From NCBI RefSeq assembly GCF_002878395.1, contig NC_061115.1, positions 158,027,160-158,091,159 on the forward strand: a stretch of 64,000 bases of DNA. The letters run 5' to 3'. The position numbers and the translations under genes were made by a program. A model generated the notes under the pieces. That model was given only the letters and a program-made list of their open reading frames with translations, had not been told where the DNA came from and made no database searches. The number at the start of each line of letters is the position of its first letter. Position 1 is the first letter of the stretch. Of this stretch, positions 11,080 to 21,225 are shown in pieces. Source of the stretch: Capsicum annuum. Taxonomy: Eukaryota; Streptophyta; Magnoliopsida; Solanales; Solanaceae.

Positions 11080-11719
11080 ATCTCGCAGAAGCATGAGTTT
11101 CTCATGACACCTATTCTTGAGTTAGAGTTGTTTGATGTATGGGGTATTGATTTCATGGGTCCATTTGTGAGTTCTTATGACATAAAGTATATATTGATGG
11201 CATTTGACTATATTTCCAAATGGGATAAAGTGGTTGCACTTTCTAATAATAAGGGTCGCAGTGTCATGACATTTTTTTAAAAAATATATTCTTTTAGTTT
11301 GGTACTCCACATGTTATCATTAGTGATGGTGGGTCTCATTTTTGTAAGGCCCTGTTTGAGAAGTATGGGGTGAAACATAAGGTGGCAATACCTTACCATT
11401 CACAAACAAGTAGGCAGGTTGAGGTCTTCAATCATGAGATCAAGTTCATATTGGTGAAGACTGTGAATGCTAATCGGACTAATTGATCAAGAAAGCTAGA
11501 TGATACACTTTAGGATTATCGGATAACTTCTAAAACTCCCATGGGTGCTTCTCCATAACAGCTTGTGTATGGAAAGGGATCCCATATGTCGGTTGAACTT
11601 GAGCCCAAGGCACTATAGGCATTGAAGAAGTTGAATTTTGAGTGGAGCAATGCTGCAAATCTGAGAATAAGTAACGTAATGAGTTGGATGAATTCTGGCT
11701 ACGATCTTATAAGAGTTTA
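11080..11719 (+). pseudogene. Athila-like integrase catalytic core (element E), between A and B
   Basis: Resumes the E integrase after element A. It reads [20 protein letters not shown], then [20 protein letters not shown]. After a frameshift in a run of A/T near 11270 it continues FGTPHVIISDGGSHFCKALF, KYGVKHKVAIPYHSQ, EVFNHEIKFILVKTVNANRT and KLDDTL. The three catalytic acidic residues are still visible (D of IDF, D of ISDGG, E of FNHEIK), but stops and the frameshift make it a pseudogene. The frame stops at 11719 in a KSLYKEK-like stretch where element B begins and picks up again at 28535. Confidence 0.92.
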
Positions 11720-11994
11720 TATAATACCCCATACCTTTTCTACTTAGAATCCATCCCTAGAATATTAAGGGATTTCTTCCAAGATGAATATTATTTATTT
11801 CGTGTTGAATTCTTTAGATTTGGACTTTTCATGATGTAGAAAATTAAATTAGCTTTCCAACGATAAAAGATTCGCCTAAATTTGATAATCGGGTAAGAAG
11901 TTATGGCTATTTTAAGTTATAGTCATAAAAACACCGTCATTTGGACCCTTAGTGCATCACGTAGAAGCGTAATATCGCAATTGTCAATTTTCAG

Positions 11995-12200
11995 TGAAAC
12001 TCCGTGATCTTGGCGTATTGTGGAGAGGCCCAATTTCCCATTTGGCAATTTTCAGTAACACCTCGCGATGCTGGTGTGTCGCGCCAGTGGTCAAAATGAC
12101 AAACATAAGGGCTCCGCAATTGTGGCGCATCGTGGAGGGAGCCCATTTCCCATTCATCCAGATTCCAGTGAGCACCGCGATTGTGGCGTATCGCGGTGGC
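11995..12200 (+). repeat. Four-unit hairpin array in B 5' LTR
   Basis: Four GC-rich units about 50-60 bases apart. The best is CACCGCGAT (12173-12181) and ATCGCGGTG (12190-12198), nine perfect pairs around TGTGGCGT. The others use the related central TGTGGCGC, CTTGGCGT and GCTGGTGT with different arms (CTCCGCAAT/ATCGTGGAG, CTCCGTGAT/ATTGTGGAG, CTCGCGAT/GTCGCG). So the centre is nearly constant while the arms vary. The 3' LTR has the same array, decayed, at about 19550-19745. Confidence 0.7.
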
Positions 12201-12294
12201 CACCAAGCTCACAAAACATTGCATTTTTTAGTTTCAGTTGGGGGTTTAAAGAGGGCATTTTGGTCATTCTCCCAACTCCCAATCCGTCTAAAAA

Positions 12295-12300
12295 TATAAG
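12295..12300 (+). promoter_or_regulatory. Probable TATA box of element B LTR
   Basis: TATAAG inside AAAAATATAAGAC, about 575 bases into the LTR, followed about 60 bases later by the leader-like AAAACCCTAGTTCATC. This would place the R region start near 12325. Position and sequence fit; no experimental support. Confidence 0.5.
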
Positions 12301-12518
12301 ACTAAGCATATTTCAAAGCACATTATGCTTTATTCATCATTCCCTCTCAAAGCAAAACCCTAGTTCATCAACTTCCTCCTTAAGAAATCCAAGATACCTC
12401 CATTAATTCTCCAAGATAATTCAAGATTGAGATTTCCCAATACAAGAGCACTAAGAAATCATCCCCTAAGGGTTAATAGGAATCCAAGATCCAAGTTTTC
12501 CTCAAAGATCATCAAATT

Positions 12519-12563
12519 AAGGTATGTGGGGTTGTGAACAAGGACAATCCTTTCGTCCTTGTT
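12519..12563 (+). other. Conserved hairpin 1 with donor-like motif (B 5' LTR)
   Basis: TAAGGTATGTGGGG at 12518-12531, then AACAAGGAC (12537-12545) pairing perfectly with GTCCTTGTT (12555-12563) around AATCCTTTC. The loop ends in the same CTTTC as other families; the stem sequence is different from those of A, C and D. In the 3' LTR the same hairpin stands at 27290-27314. Confidence 0.68.
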
Positions 12564-13728
12564 ACTAAAACTATGTTTTTAAGTTAAATTCACGTGATTT
12601 GCAATTAGGGTTCATATCCAATTTTTATTATTTGAAGATTATGAGATTTCAAGTGATTGAATGTTGAATTGCATGACTATTTTCATATGATTATGCGTAT
12701 AATACGATTTTTCAGATTTTCCCAATTGAGTTTAAGTATGATATTGAGATTCTTGATTTTATTATTTTGATATTGTTGAAGTATTTTCAAGAAACATATT
12801 GAGCATGATGTTTTGCTATGAATTTTACATGAGTTTGAAGCATGGGTCAGTAAGCCCTAATGAGAATTTTTATTTCAATATTGATTGTGCTATGAGCACT
12901 TTATGACTAGATTCTTTTTAGATTATTGATAAATATTTGACCTTTTGATCTCAAATAAATATGAAATGAACTTTACATATTCAGAATACAGATTTAGCTT
13001 TACAGATATATAGTTGATTTTCATTATAAACCATCATACTATTTTTAAAGTGGATTTTCAATAGGATGAGCGTAGCAAATAAAAAGGGAGTAGTATTTAG
13101 CAGCGAGTGGGAAGTGTGGGTTTAGCGCATCCTACTTCCACAGAACTACATAGCCAACGTAGGAACAGATTATTATATTATTCCCATTTATATATGGATG
13201 ACAGACTTAGCTTGTGATCAATCACATGGAAAACAGGTTATACTCCCTGGCAAGAGTATGACACCTCTCCCCAACATGAGGTTTCCTCCTTAGAAGGTCA
13301 AGATGTTGGACTCCATGTAGCTCACATGGTTTATATCGGTTAAGAGAATATCCTGGATACAAAATGATATACAGTTTTTCAGATAAAGTATTTTCCTTAA
13401 AGTTTGACAGCCTAATAGTAAGGATTTTCAGAATAGTTTTAAAAGTACCATCTCTACAGTATAACAGTTAAGAATATATTCCCTAAAGCTGTGAAAGAAT
13501 CCCCTTCCAGTATGAGTTTTCAGATATGATTTAAGAATAAGAATAAAATATAGATTTCAGAATTAAGTGTATTGACTCACAAGATTTAGACTATATGCCT
13601 TGTTATTCATGATTTTGACTTTCAGATTTTAGATTTACTCAAGCTTGTGTGAGTTATTTACATTTAGCATGCATGATTTTATAAACTATGATGATATTGG
13701 TTACTTATTGCATGCACCCCCATATACT

Positions 13729-13790
13729 CAGTACATCATCAAAGTACTGATCCACATATATGTCTATATGCTATATTGTCTCATAATGTT
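13729..13790 (+). other. Paired short hairpins near the end of B 5' LTR
   Basis: CAGTAC (13729-13734) can pair with GTACTG (13744-13749). About 20 bases on, CTATATT-GTCTCAT-AATGTTG is hairpin 2; in the 3' LTR copy (28065-28085) it is CTATATT with AATGTAG, all paired if G-U is allowed. The GTCTCAT loop is shared with D, F, G, H and I. Confidence 0.55.
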
Positions 13791-14244
13791 GGTTCAGGTG
13801 CTCAGTCTCAGTAACGATAGTAATATTTGTGCATCTCATCTACATCCCTACAGTTGGTGAGTCCTCATAGTTCGATGACTTAGCTATTCATGTTTTAGTT
13901 TATTAGTGATGTCCCTTTATTTATTTCAGATAGTTTGAGTCAGCTGGGGCATTTCCTAGTGACTCTCTAGATTCATATAGTAGAGGCTTATCGGACTACC
14001 AGATTCAGTCTTAGATCTCAGTTGTCTTATTTAAACTTTTCAGCATTTGTTTAATCAGATTGATGAGATTAGTACATTTTGATATATTTAGATAGTTTTC
14101 CATATTTTATCATGATTTTATACCTACATTTCCCTATGATGAGATTCAGATATGTTAGAAGGCAGCCAGGGTTAGCTCAGGACTACTTATAGTTTGGAGC
14201 ACCATATGGCATCCCGGGAACTAGATTTTGGGGTGTTACAAACT

Positions 14245-14257
14245 TGGTGTCAGAGCC
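14245..14257 (+). other. Primer binding site of element B
   Basis: TGGTGTCAGAGCC, one base (A to G) off the canonical initiator-Met complement TGGTATCAGAGCC, four bases after the LTR. Sets plus orientation for B. Confidence 0.85.
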
Positions 14258-14342
14258 TAAGGTTTTGAGATTCCTAGGGAGTCAGACAATCCGCATTACA
14301 TAAAGTCTTGATCATCAGTATAAAGCGCGCCACATCTATATG

Positions 14343-14390
14343 TAAGAGGCTATGGAGCATTTTAGGAAAATCCTCTCTTTCTTGCATAAT
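14343..14390 (+). promoter_or_regulatory. Leader block with GAGGCTA (candidate packaging signal), element B
   Basis: GAGGCTATGGAGCATTTTAG, then a TCCTCTCTTTCTT tract, with GAGGCTA (14346-14352) 106 bases after the LTR. It stands between the primer site and the gag start at 14449, the usual place of a retroelement packaging signal. Shared with the non-coding elements A, C, H and I. Confidence 0.5.
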
Positions 14391-14448
14391 CCATCATGCT
14401 TACAGCTGTCTCTATCTGATATTAACTCATGCTCTTTTATGATAGAAA

Positions 14449-15640
14449 ATGCCTCCTCATTAAGCTAATGCCCTCAGAAAAAATAACGAGCAACCTCAGC
14501 CCATAAATTCTTTGAATGAGAATGTGTCACATGCAGAGTTTTGAGCAGTTTTTTAGGCACTAGCCTAAGCTATGACTGCTAATGTTTAAGATAATTGTCA
14601 GATTATAGTCTTACCTCAGCAGGATGGGGATTTAGCCACAGCCAAAATTTGAGACTTTATGTGAATAAACCCACCAGAATTCTTTGGGTTGAAGGCAGGT
14701 GAGGACCCATAACATATCTTGATGAGGTGAAGAAGATCACCCAAATTATGCATATTTTTGAAGAAAAAATTATAGAATTTGCATCCTATAGGCTGAAGGA
14801 TCTTGCCTATGACTTGGTGGTGATTGGAAGAAGAGTAGATGGGAGAAACATGGGTGGTGACTTGGAAGATATTTTAGGATACGTTCCAAGATAAATTCTT
14901 CCCACTTAAGATAAGGGAAGCTATGATAGAAGATTTTATAAAACCGAGGTAGGCTCCATGACAATGAAGAAGTATTATCTCAAGTTCAACCAGTTGTCTA
15001 AGTATGCCCTTAATCAGATGGCTGACTGTAGGTCAAGCATGAGTTTGTGACCGATGTGTCTGGGTTAGTGGTTAAGGAGTGTACGACTGCTATGCTCAAT
15101 AGAAACATGGATCTTTCTAGATTGATATTGCATGCTCAGTAGATTGAGGTAGAAAAAATGAAGGAAAGAGAGAGAGTAAATAAGAGGGCTAGAATAGGGT
15201 AGTTTCATCATGGTCAGAATAGGTCTGGAGGAGGAAATCATTCGCAGTTTTAGGATCGTTTATCTATGCTTGCACCTTCTTCAGCCAGTGCTCCTGCACC
15301 CATAAAAAGGTAAGAATAGTGGGGTAAGTCTTCTATGTCAAGATCTCAAAATAATATGAGTAGTAGGCCCAATTATCCTCAGTGTGCTAGGTATGGCAAG
15401 AATTATCCTGGTGAGTATTTAGCGAGATGAAGAGATTGTTATGGGTATGGCCATCCAGGTCATAAAATCAAAGAGTGCCCGTATGATAGACAGTGAAATA
15501 AGGATGTTCGTCCTCAGACTCAGGCTAACAGTGCACCAGCTCTTCTAGGTCACTCATCTCCTCCTCAGGGCTCATCATCCAGTACTGCTAGCAGTCAATG
15601 CCATAATTGATTTTATACTTTACCCTCATGCTAGGAGCAG
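14449..15640 (+). pseudogene. Element B gag (capsid and nucleocapsid), decayed
   Basis: Begins ATG with MPPH, as in Tekay-type gag, and forms the capsid and RNA-binding nucleocapsid of the particle. Recognisable pieces in shifting frames are INPPEFFGLKAGEDP, then FFPLKIREA, MKKYYLKFNQLSKYALNQ and ECTTAMLNRNMDLSRL-like sequence. Two zinc knuckles follow at about 15383-15480. In the first all key positions have changed (CARYGKNYPGEY for C-x2-C-x4-H-x4-C); the second reads CYGYGHPGHKIKEC, with one Cys changed to Tyr. Many in-frame stops, mostly TAG at expected Gln codons. Not functional. Confidence 0.85.
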
Positions 15641-16130
15641 GAAGATTCCCTAGATGTTGTTACTGGTATTCTTCGTGTCTTCCATTTTGATGTCTATGTG
15701 TTGTTAGACCCTGGGTCAAGTTTTTCTTATATGACCCCGTTAGTTGCTATGAATTTTGAGATAAGTTCTGAAAAGATTCCTGAGCTTTTCTTGATTTCTA
15801 CCCCAGTAAGTGAGTCAGTTATTGCTAAGCAAATCTATAAAAAGTGTCCTATCACTGTCCTTCAAAAAGTCATGTTAGCAGACTTGATAGAGTTAGATAT
15901 GGTTGATTTTGATCTTATTCTTGAAATGGATAGGCTCCATTCCTATTATGCTTCTATAGATTGTCGCACCCGAGTGGTAAAGTTTCAGTTTCTAGATAAG
16001 CCAACCTTTGAGTGGTTTGGTAATTCAGTGTCGCCCAAGAGTCATTTTATATCTTATATTAAGTCCAGAAATTTGATATCCAAAGTTTGCATTTATCATC
16101 TAGTTTGAGTTAAAGACACTAAGTCTGAGA
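15641..16130 (+). pseudogene. Element B aspartic protease domain
   Basis: Retropepsin-like protease that would cleave the Gag-Pol polyprotein. The open frame from 15698 to 16105 has the active-site region VLLDPGSSFSYMTPL, then STPVSESVIAKQIYKKCPIT and the family block LDMVDFDLILEMDRLHSYYA. The DPGS form in place of D[ST]G is usual in this lineage as I remember it. The frame closes at a TGA just after IYHLV, where relatives read on into the RT linker. This is the longest clean stretch of B. Confidence 0.88.
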
Positions 16131-16960
16131 CCCCAACAGTTCAGTCAGTCAATGTAGTAAATAAGTTTCCAGATGTTTTTCAGAAGACCTCCCAGAGGTA
16201 CCTCCCGATAGAGAGATAGAATTAAGTGTTGAACTTCTCCCAGATACTCATCCTATTTCTATTCAACCATATCATATGGCTCCCAAAGAGCTTAAAGAGT
16301 TGAAAGAGCAACTCAAATATCTTTTAGATAAAGGTTTCATAAGGCCTAGTATTTCTCCATGGGGCACTCCCGTCCTATTCGTGCGAAAGAAGGATGGTTT
16401 TTTCCATATGTACATTGACTATCATCAGCTAAATAAGGTCACAGTTAAGAACAAATATCCTCTTCCTAGAATTGACAACTTGTTATATAAATTGCAAGGT
16501 TCTAGTTATTTCTCAAAGATAGGCCTTAGATCCGGCTATCATCAACTTAAAGTAAGGGAATGTGATATTCCAAAGACTTTTTTTAGAATCTGCTATGGTC
16601 ATTTTGAGTTTCTAGTTATGTCTTTTGGGCTAACCAATGCCCCCAACAGCTTTTACGGAGATCATGAATCGAGTGTTTGAATAGTATCTAGATATTTTTG
16701 TCATAGTATTCATAGATGACATCTTTGTGTACTCCTATAGTGAGGATGATCATACAGACCATCTTAGAATTGTCTTGCAGACTCTTAGAGATCATCAATT
16801 ATTTGCTAAATTCACTAAGTGTGAATTTTGGCTAAGATCAGTAGCCTTTCTTGGTCATATTATTTCAACCGATGGCATTAGAGTTGATCCCCAAAATACA
16901 AAAGCTGTAAAAAAATAGCCTAGACCTATATCTTCATCAGATATTGGGAGTTTCTTGGTT
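16131..16960 (+). pseudogene. Element B reverse transcriptase
   Basis: RT linker and palm/fingers. Reads [74 protein letters not shown] and [15 protein letters not shown] one-base insertion near 16645 shifts the frame; after the shift [12 protein letters not shown], a TAG in place of Gln, then [13 protein letters not shown] with the catalytic FIDD box intact (about 16710-16720). The thumb continues as [20 protein letters not shown] and [17 protein letters not shown]. Stops at 16680 and 16918 replace Gln and Trp. In sequence it closely parallels the RT of element D. Confidence 0.93.
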
Positions 16961-17540
16961 TTATCTAGCTATTACCATTATTTTGTTAAAGGTTTCTCTT
17001 CTATTACAACACCTATGTCTAGATTGACCCCAAAGAAAGTTAAGTTCCTGTGGTCATATTCCTGCGAGAAGAATTTTTAGGAGTTGAAGACTTGACTCAC
17101 TTTAACCCCAGTGTTAGCATTACCTAATGGTACCGATGGTTTTGTGGTGTATTGTGATGGCTCTAGAGTTGGTTTGGGTTATGTGTTGATAGAGAGTGGT
17201 AAGGTAATAGGCTATGCCTCTAGACAGTTGAAGCCTCATGTAAAGAATTACCCAACCCATGATATGGAATTAGATGCAGTTGTATTTGCTTTAAAAATCT
17301 GGAGGCACTATCTGTATGGTGTTTATGTTGATGTATTCATAGACCACAAAATCTTACAATATGTGTTTACTTAGAGGGATTTGAATCTCCATCCGAGAAG
17401 GTAGTTAGAGTTGTTGAAGGATTATGACATGAGTGTGTTGTACCATCCGGGGAAGGCCAATGTAGTGGTGACGCCCTTAGCAGGTTGTCTATGGGCAGTG
17501 TCACTCATATAGATAATGGTAAGAAAAAATTAGCTTAAGA
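16961..17540 (+). pseudogene. Element B RNase H
   Basis: Includes the RT-RNase H connection (SYYHYFVKGFSSITTP-like) and the RNase H core [40 protein letters not shown] and [18 protein letters not shown]. The family sequence has CDAS and FTDHKSLQY; here these read CDGS and [12 protein letters not shown] stops stand at the expected Gln (17372) and Trp (17402) codons. The end motif ADALSRLSMGS is disrupted by a frameshift near 17470. Confidence 0.9.
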
Positions 17541-18885
17541 AGTTCATCGTTTGGCTAGATTGGGTATTAGGTTGGTTGATTCAGCTGAAGGGAATGTTTA
17601 GGTTCAGAGCAGTTCTGAATCTTCCTTAGTTTCAGAAGTAAAGAAAAAGCAAGATATGAATTCTAGTTTGATCAAACTGAAGGAGTTAGTCAAAGACAAA
17701 AAGGTAGAGGTTTTCTCCCAAGGGGGAGATGGTGTGTTGAGATACCAAAGTAGACTATCTATTCCTTGTGTTGATGATTTGAGGAAGATAATTATGGCTG
17801 ATGCTTATGGTGTGCATTATTATATTCATCCCGGTGCTACCAGGATGTACCACGATTTGCAGGAAATCTATTGGCAAAGTAGTATGAAGAAAGATATAGC
17901 AGAGTTTGTAGCAAAGTGTACAACTTGTCAGTAGGTTAAGGTAAAGTATCAAAGACCTGGTGGTACGTTGCAAGAGTTTGGTATCCCTTCTTAGAAGTGG
18001 GAGAGGTGAATATGGATTTTATGACTGGTTTACCCCAATTGTGTTGTCATTATGATTCGATTTGGGTTATTATAGACAAGTTGAATAAGTCAGTTCATTT
18101 CTTTCCAGTTCACAGGTCTTATACAGCTGAGGATTATGCTAAATTATATATCCAAGATTTAGTCAGATTGCATGGAGTTTCCTTGTCTATCATTTCAGAT
18201 AGGAGTGCTCAGTTCACCTCTCAGTTTTGGAAAGATTTTCAGAAGGGTCTTGGTACCTAAGTTCTTCTTAGTTCAGTTTTTTATTTGTAGAAAGATGGTC
18301 AGGCAGAGAGGAACATTCGAACTTTAGAAGATATGTTGAGCGCATGTGCTCTTGATTTCAAGAGAAGTTGGGATGAGCATTTGTCATTGATTGAATTCAC
18401 TTATAATAACAGTTATCATGCTAGCATTCAGATGGCTCCTTTTGAAGCTCTTTATGGGAGAAGATGTAGATCACCCATAGGTTTCTTTGGAGTAGGTGAG
18501 TCCATTTTGCTTAGGCCTGATTCAGTGTTTGAAGCTATGGAGAAAGTCAAGCTGATTATAGAGATATTGAAAACAGCCCAGAGTCGTCAGAAATCCTATG
18601 CAGATATGAGAAGAAGGGACCTCGAGTTTGAAGTTGGTAATTTGGTGTATTTAAATTTTCACCCATAAAAGGGGTAAAGAGGTTTGGCAAGAAGGGGAAG
18701 ATTAGTCCCTGGTATGTTGGCCCTTATAGAATTTTGAGTCGTGTGGGGAAAGTAGCTTATGAGCTTGAGTTGCCCGCAGACTTGTTATCCGTTCTTTCTA
18801 TATTCCACATTTTTATGCTTTAGAAGTGCATCGGCGACTCTAACATTGTAGTTCCTTTAGAAAGCTCATAAATTCAAAACAACCT
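17541..18885 (+). pseudogene. Element B integrase
   Basis: Zinc domain HYYIHPGATRMYHDL ... CTTCQ with both His and both Cys present (17810-17934). The core has all three catalytic acids: D in VNMDFMTGL, D in IISDRSAQF and E in GQAERN. Then SWDEHLSLIEFTYNNSYHAS and FEALYGRRCRSPIGFF, the chromovirus hallmark, and the C-terminal RRRDLEFEVGNLVYLNF block. Stops and shifts lie between the three open segments 17656-17934, 17997-18260 and 18333-18668. It would integrate B, and perhaps in trans the non-coding elements (inference). Confidence 0.93.
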
Positions 18886-19085
18886 TTCATACAAAGAGAT
18901 TCTAGTTGAGATTTTAGATCATCATATCTGTAGACTAAGATAAAAAGAAGTTCCCTTGGTCAAAGTTCTTTGGATGAATCAATCCATTGAGGGTGCTACT
19001 TAGGAGGCAGAAGCAGACATGTGAGCCAAGTACCCTCACCTCTTCTCTACAACCTCAGATTTATCCGAAGGTAATACTCTTCCTT
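18886..19085 (+). pseudogene. Element B integrase-linked chromodomain
   Basis: Reads EILDHHICRLR, stop, KEVPLVKVLWMNQSIEGAT, stop, EAEADM, stop, AKYPHLFSTTSDLSEGNTLP and stop at about 19087. The aromatic/acidic pattern (VKVLW...AT[W]EAEADM...YPHLF) is the chromodomain that directs chromovirus insertion to heterochromatin. The codon replaced by the second TAG is the expected Trp. Its last 16 residues match the fossil tail left in element H. Confidence 0.85.
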
Positions 19086-19295
19086 GATTTAATTCTTTTC
19101 TAATTATATATTCAGCTATATAGTTTTCCTCATATAAGTTCATGCACTCACAGAGTTACTCAGAAGGTCAGGATGATTTAGATTTAGTTATTCAGCTCAC
19201 TTCAGTTGTGCATGCTATCTAATATTCTTAGATTCCTTAGAAATTTCTACTTAAATAGCCATATTCGAGGACAAATATTTCCAAGGGGGAGATAT
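19086..19295 (+). other. Element B 3' UTR and polypurine tract
   Basis: About 200 bases after the stop, ending CAAGGGGGAGATAT directly before the 3' LTR. The preceding ATATTCGAGGACAAATATT is a decayed form of the ATTCGAGGACGAATGTT block found in H and A, so this approach to the tract is conserved across families. Confidence 0.85.
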
Positions 19296-19800
19296 TGTAA
19301 CACCCCATACCTTTTCTAGCAAGAATCCATCCCTAGAATATTGAGGGATAGGTTACAAGATGAATATTATTTATTTTGTGTGGAATTCTATAGATTTGGA
19401 CTTTCCATGACATAGGAAATTGAATTAGCTTTCTAACAATATAAGATTCGCCTAAATTTGATAATCGGGTAAGATGTTATGACTATTTTAAGTTTCAGTC
19501 ATAAAAATTCCGTCATTTGGGCCCTAATTTTCAATTTTTAGTAAGGCCCTATTATCTTGGCACGTCTCAGAGATAGGCATCCCATTTGGCAATTTCTAGT
19601 GAGACCTTCCAAGACTGGTGCATCACGCCGTGGTCAAAATGACAAACATAAGGGCTCCGTGATTATGGCGCATCACGGAGGGAGCCCATTTCCCGTTCAT
19701 CCAGATTCCAGTGAGACACCGTAATTATGGTGTGTCACGGTGGTCACCCATTTTGCAAAATATTGTGTTGTTAAGTTTAGTTTGGGGGTTTAAAGAGGGA
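19296..19800 (+). repeat. Element B 3' LTR, first part
   Basis: Starts TGTAACACCCCATACC and aligns with 11720-12255. It contains the decayed hairpin array (about 19550-19745). It stops at TTTAAAGAGGGA, where element C joins. Compared with the 5' LTR, about 16 bases of B and the first roughly 10 bases of the C LTR are missing at this joint. Confidence 0.88.
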
Positions 19801-20210
19801 CGATTTTCTAAACTAGAATGCTACACGGTGCTCATGACCCTAAAGGACCACAAGCTAACCCATGACTGATATCTGTACCTGTAACTGCATAATATAATAA
19901 TAAAAATGCGGAAACATGAACTAAAAGTCCATAAGGTTCAATCTTGAACAATAAAATGTCTGAATAAGGTGGTATCACAGTACCAAAATAAACTGAAAAT
20001 ACAAATGTCTGAATCTAAAAAATCTGTAATTATCTGAAAGCTCCTAAACTGTCTAAATAAGGAGTTGAAGGAACATGTCTCCAACTAACTCCTTAAACTA
20101 AAAATAAACTAAAATACTGGAATAATAATTTTAATGATCATGTCCTCGAAAGATGAGGACTCGCTGCTAACTGAACTGCTATTGCTGGTCTGGAATCTGT
20201 GCCTTAGAAC

Positions 20211-20241
20211 CTATGGTGTAATATAAAAGAAAGCACCATAG
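20211..20241 (-). other. Conserved LTR hairpin 2 (element C copy)
   Basis: CTATGGTG (20211-20218) pairs perfectly with CACCATAG (20234-20241), the same stem as in A, at the same relative place as the GTCTCAT-loop hairpins of B, D, F, G, H and I. Confidence 0.6.
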
Positions 20242-20529
20242 TGCAAATACGTCAGTATAACTAAAGTACTGAGCATACGTGGGGATAGGCTAAATGCATG
20301 GGGTTTATATGTATGAACATACTGACTAATATGAATGTGAGAATACATACATACATACGTAACTGCTACTGAACTCATAGAGATACTGACTACTGAGGTT
20401 GAACTCTGACAACATGAGTTTCATGATACTAAGATACTGAATGACTGATAACATGGATGACTGTATCTAACAGTCCTAATTCTGGGGGGAACTATCTGAG
20501 TTCCAAACTGTACCTGAATATCAAAGTAT

Positions 20530-21225
20530 GAGATCTGTCCTAGCTAACGAGTGATCTTTGAAACTGATAATGAGAATGCTCAACTGAATCTGAGATTGAG
20601 ATCAAGCCTATCTGCCGGGTGATCTCTATATCTAATAATAAGCATCTGAATATGAGACCGAGCCTATTTGATGGGATGGTCCCTGAAGCAATGGAACTAT
20701 TAGAGTTCCTCACTGTATCTGAGTATCTGAATCTAAGATCAGTCCTAGCTAATGGGTGATCTTTGAATGCACTGATAAATAAGAATGACTTACCTTAGTC
20801 TGAGATCAGTCCTACCTAATGGGTAATCTCTAAATCTGATAATACTGATAAGAATTCACTGTGTCTAACGGTCCTGATTCTATACTACTGAGCTGAGTTG
20901 ACAGTATCTGACAGTCCTGATTTCTATAACTGAAACTGTGGGATATATTCATCCAACTGACATGCCCCATGCTAAGCTGACTGTGGTCCAATATCTGCCC
21001 TAACTGGAAGGGTGCCAGTACCGCGCTACCAGTAAAGACAACTGTTGTGGAGTCAGTCCTAATCTAGCGGGTGACTCCTGGGATTAGTCCTATACATATA
21101 AATATGCAAATGGGTGATCCCTAAGTATGTCAGTCCTATCTAACGGGTGACATCTCATACCTACGCTAGCTACGTAGAACTAAGGGATTTCTTCTAAGGA
21201 TCTCATTCCTCACTGGCGGGTGAGT
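20530..21225 (-). repeat. Array of eight constant-loop / variable-stem hairpin modules
   Basis: Each module is a short inverted repeat around a centre close to GTCCTANCTAACGGG. Perfect stems include GAGATCA/TGATCTC (20598-20604, 20620-20626), AAGATCA/TGATCTT (20735-20741, 20757-20763), GGAGTCA/TGACTCC (21049-21055, 21072-21078) and ATGTCA/TGACAT (21127-21132, 21148-21153). Others have one mismatch or wobble: 20531-20557, 20654-20683, 20802-20830, 21080-21121. A last CTCA/TGAG module is at 21202-21224. The right LTR holds the same set at about 24490-25200. Confidence 0.75.

Larger units (their letters stand above)
11720..14240 (+). repeat. Element B 5' LTR
   Basis: From TATAATACCCCATACC (TG decayed to TA; the 3' copy still starts TGTAACACCCC) to GGGTGTTACA, 2521 bases. 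It contains the GC-rich hairpin array (11995-12200), a TATA box near 12295, an AAACCCTAGTTCATC leader, hairpin 1 (12519-12563), the CCATGT/ACATGG inverted repeat near 13314 and the paired hairpins near 13729-13790. Short open frames at 11994-12406 are hairpin-array sequence and are not treated as genes. Confidence 0.92.

Noticed and set aside
11984..12406. Overlapping open frames on both strands in the B LTR (up to 112 codons)
   Set aside because: They fall in the GC-rich hairpin array and leader of an LTR, are mirrored on both strands, and the decayed 3' LTR copy does not keep them open.
20530..21225. CRISPR-like array in the C LTR
   Set aside because: Repeat spacing is irregular, modules are themselves the variable part, no cas genes, and the context is a eukaryotic LTR.
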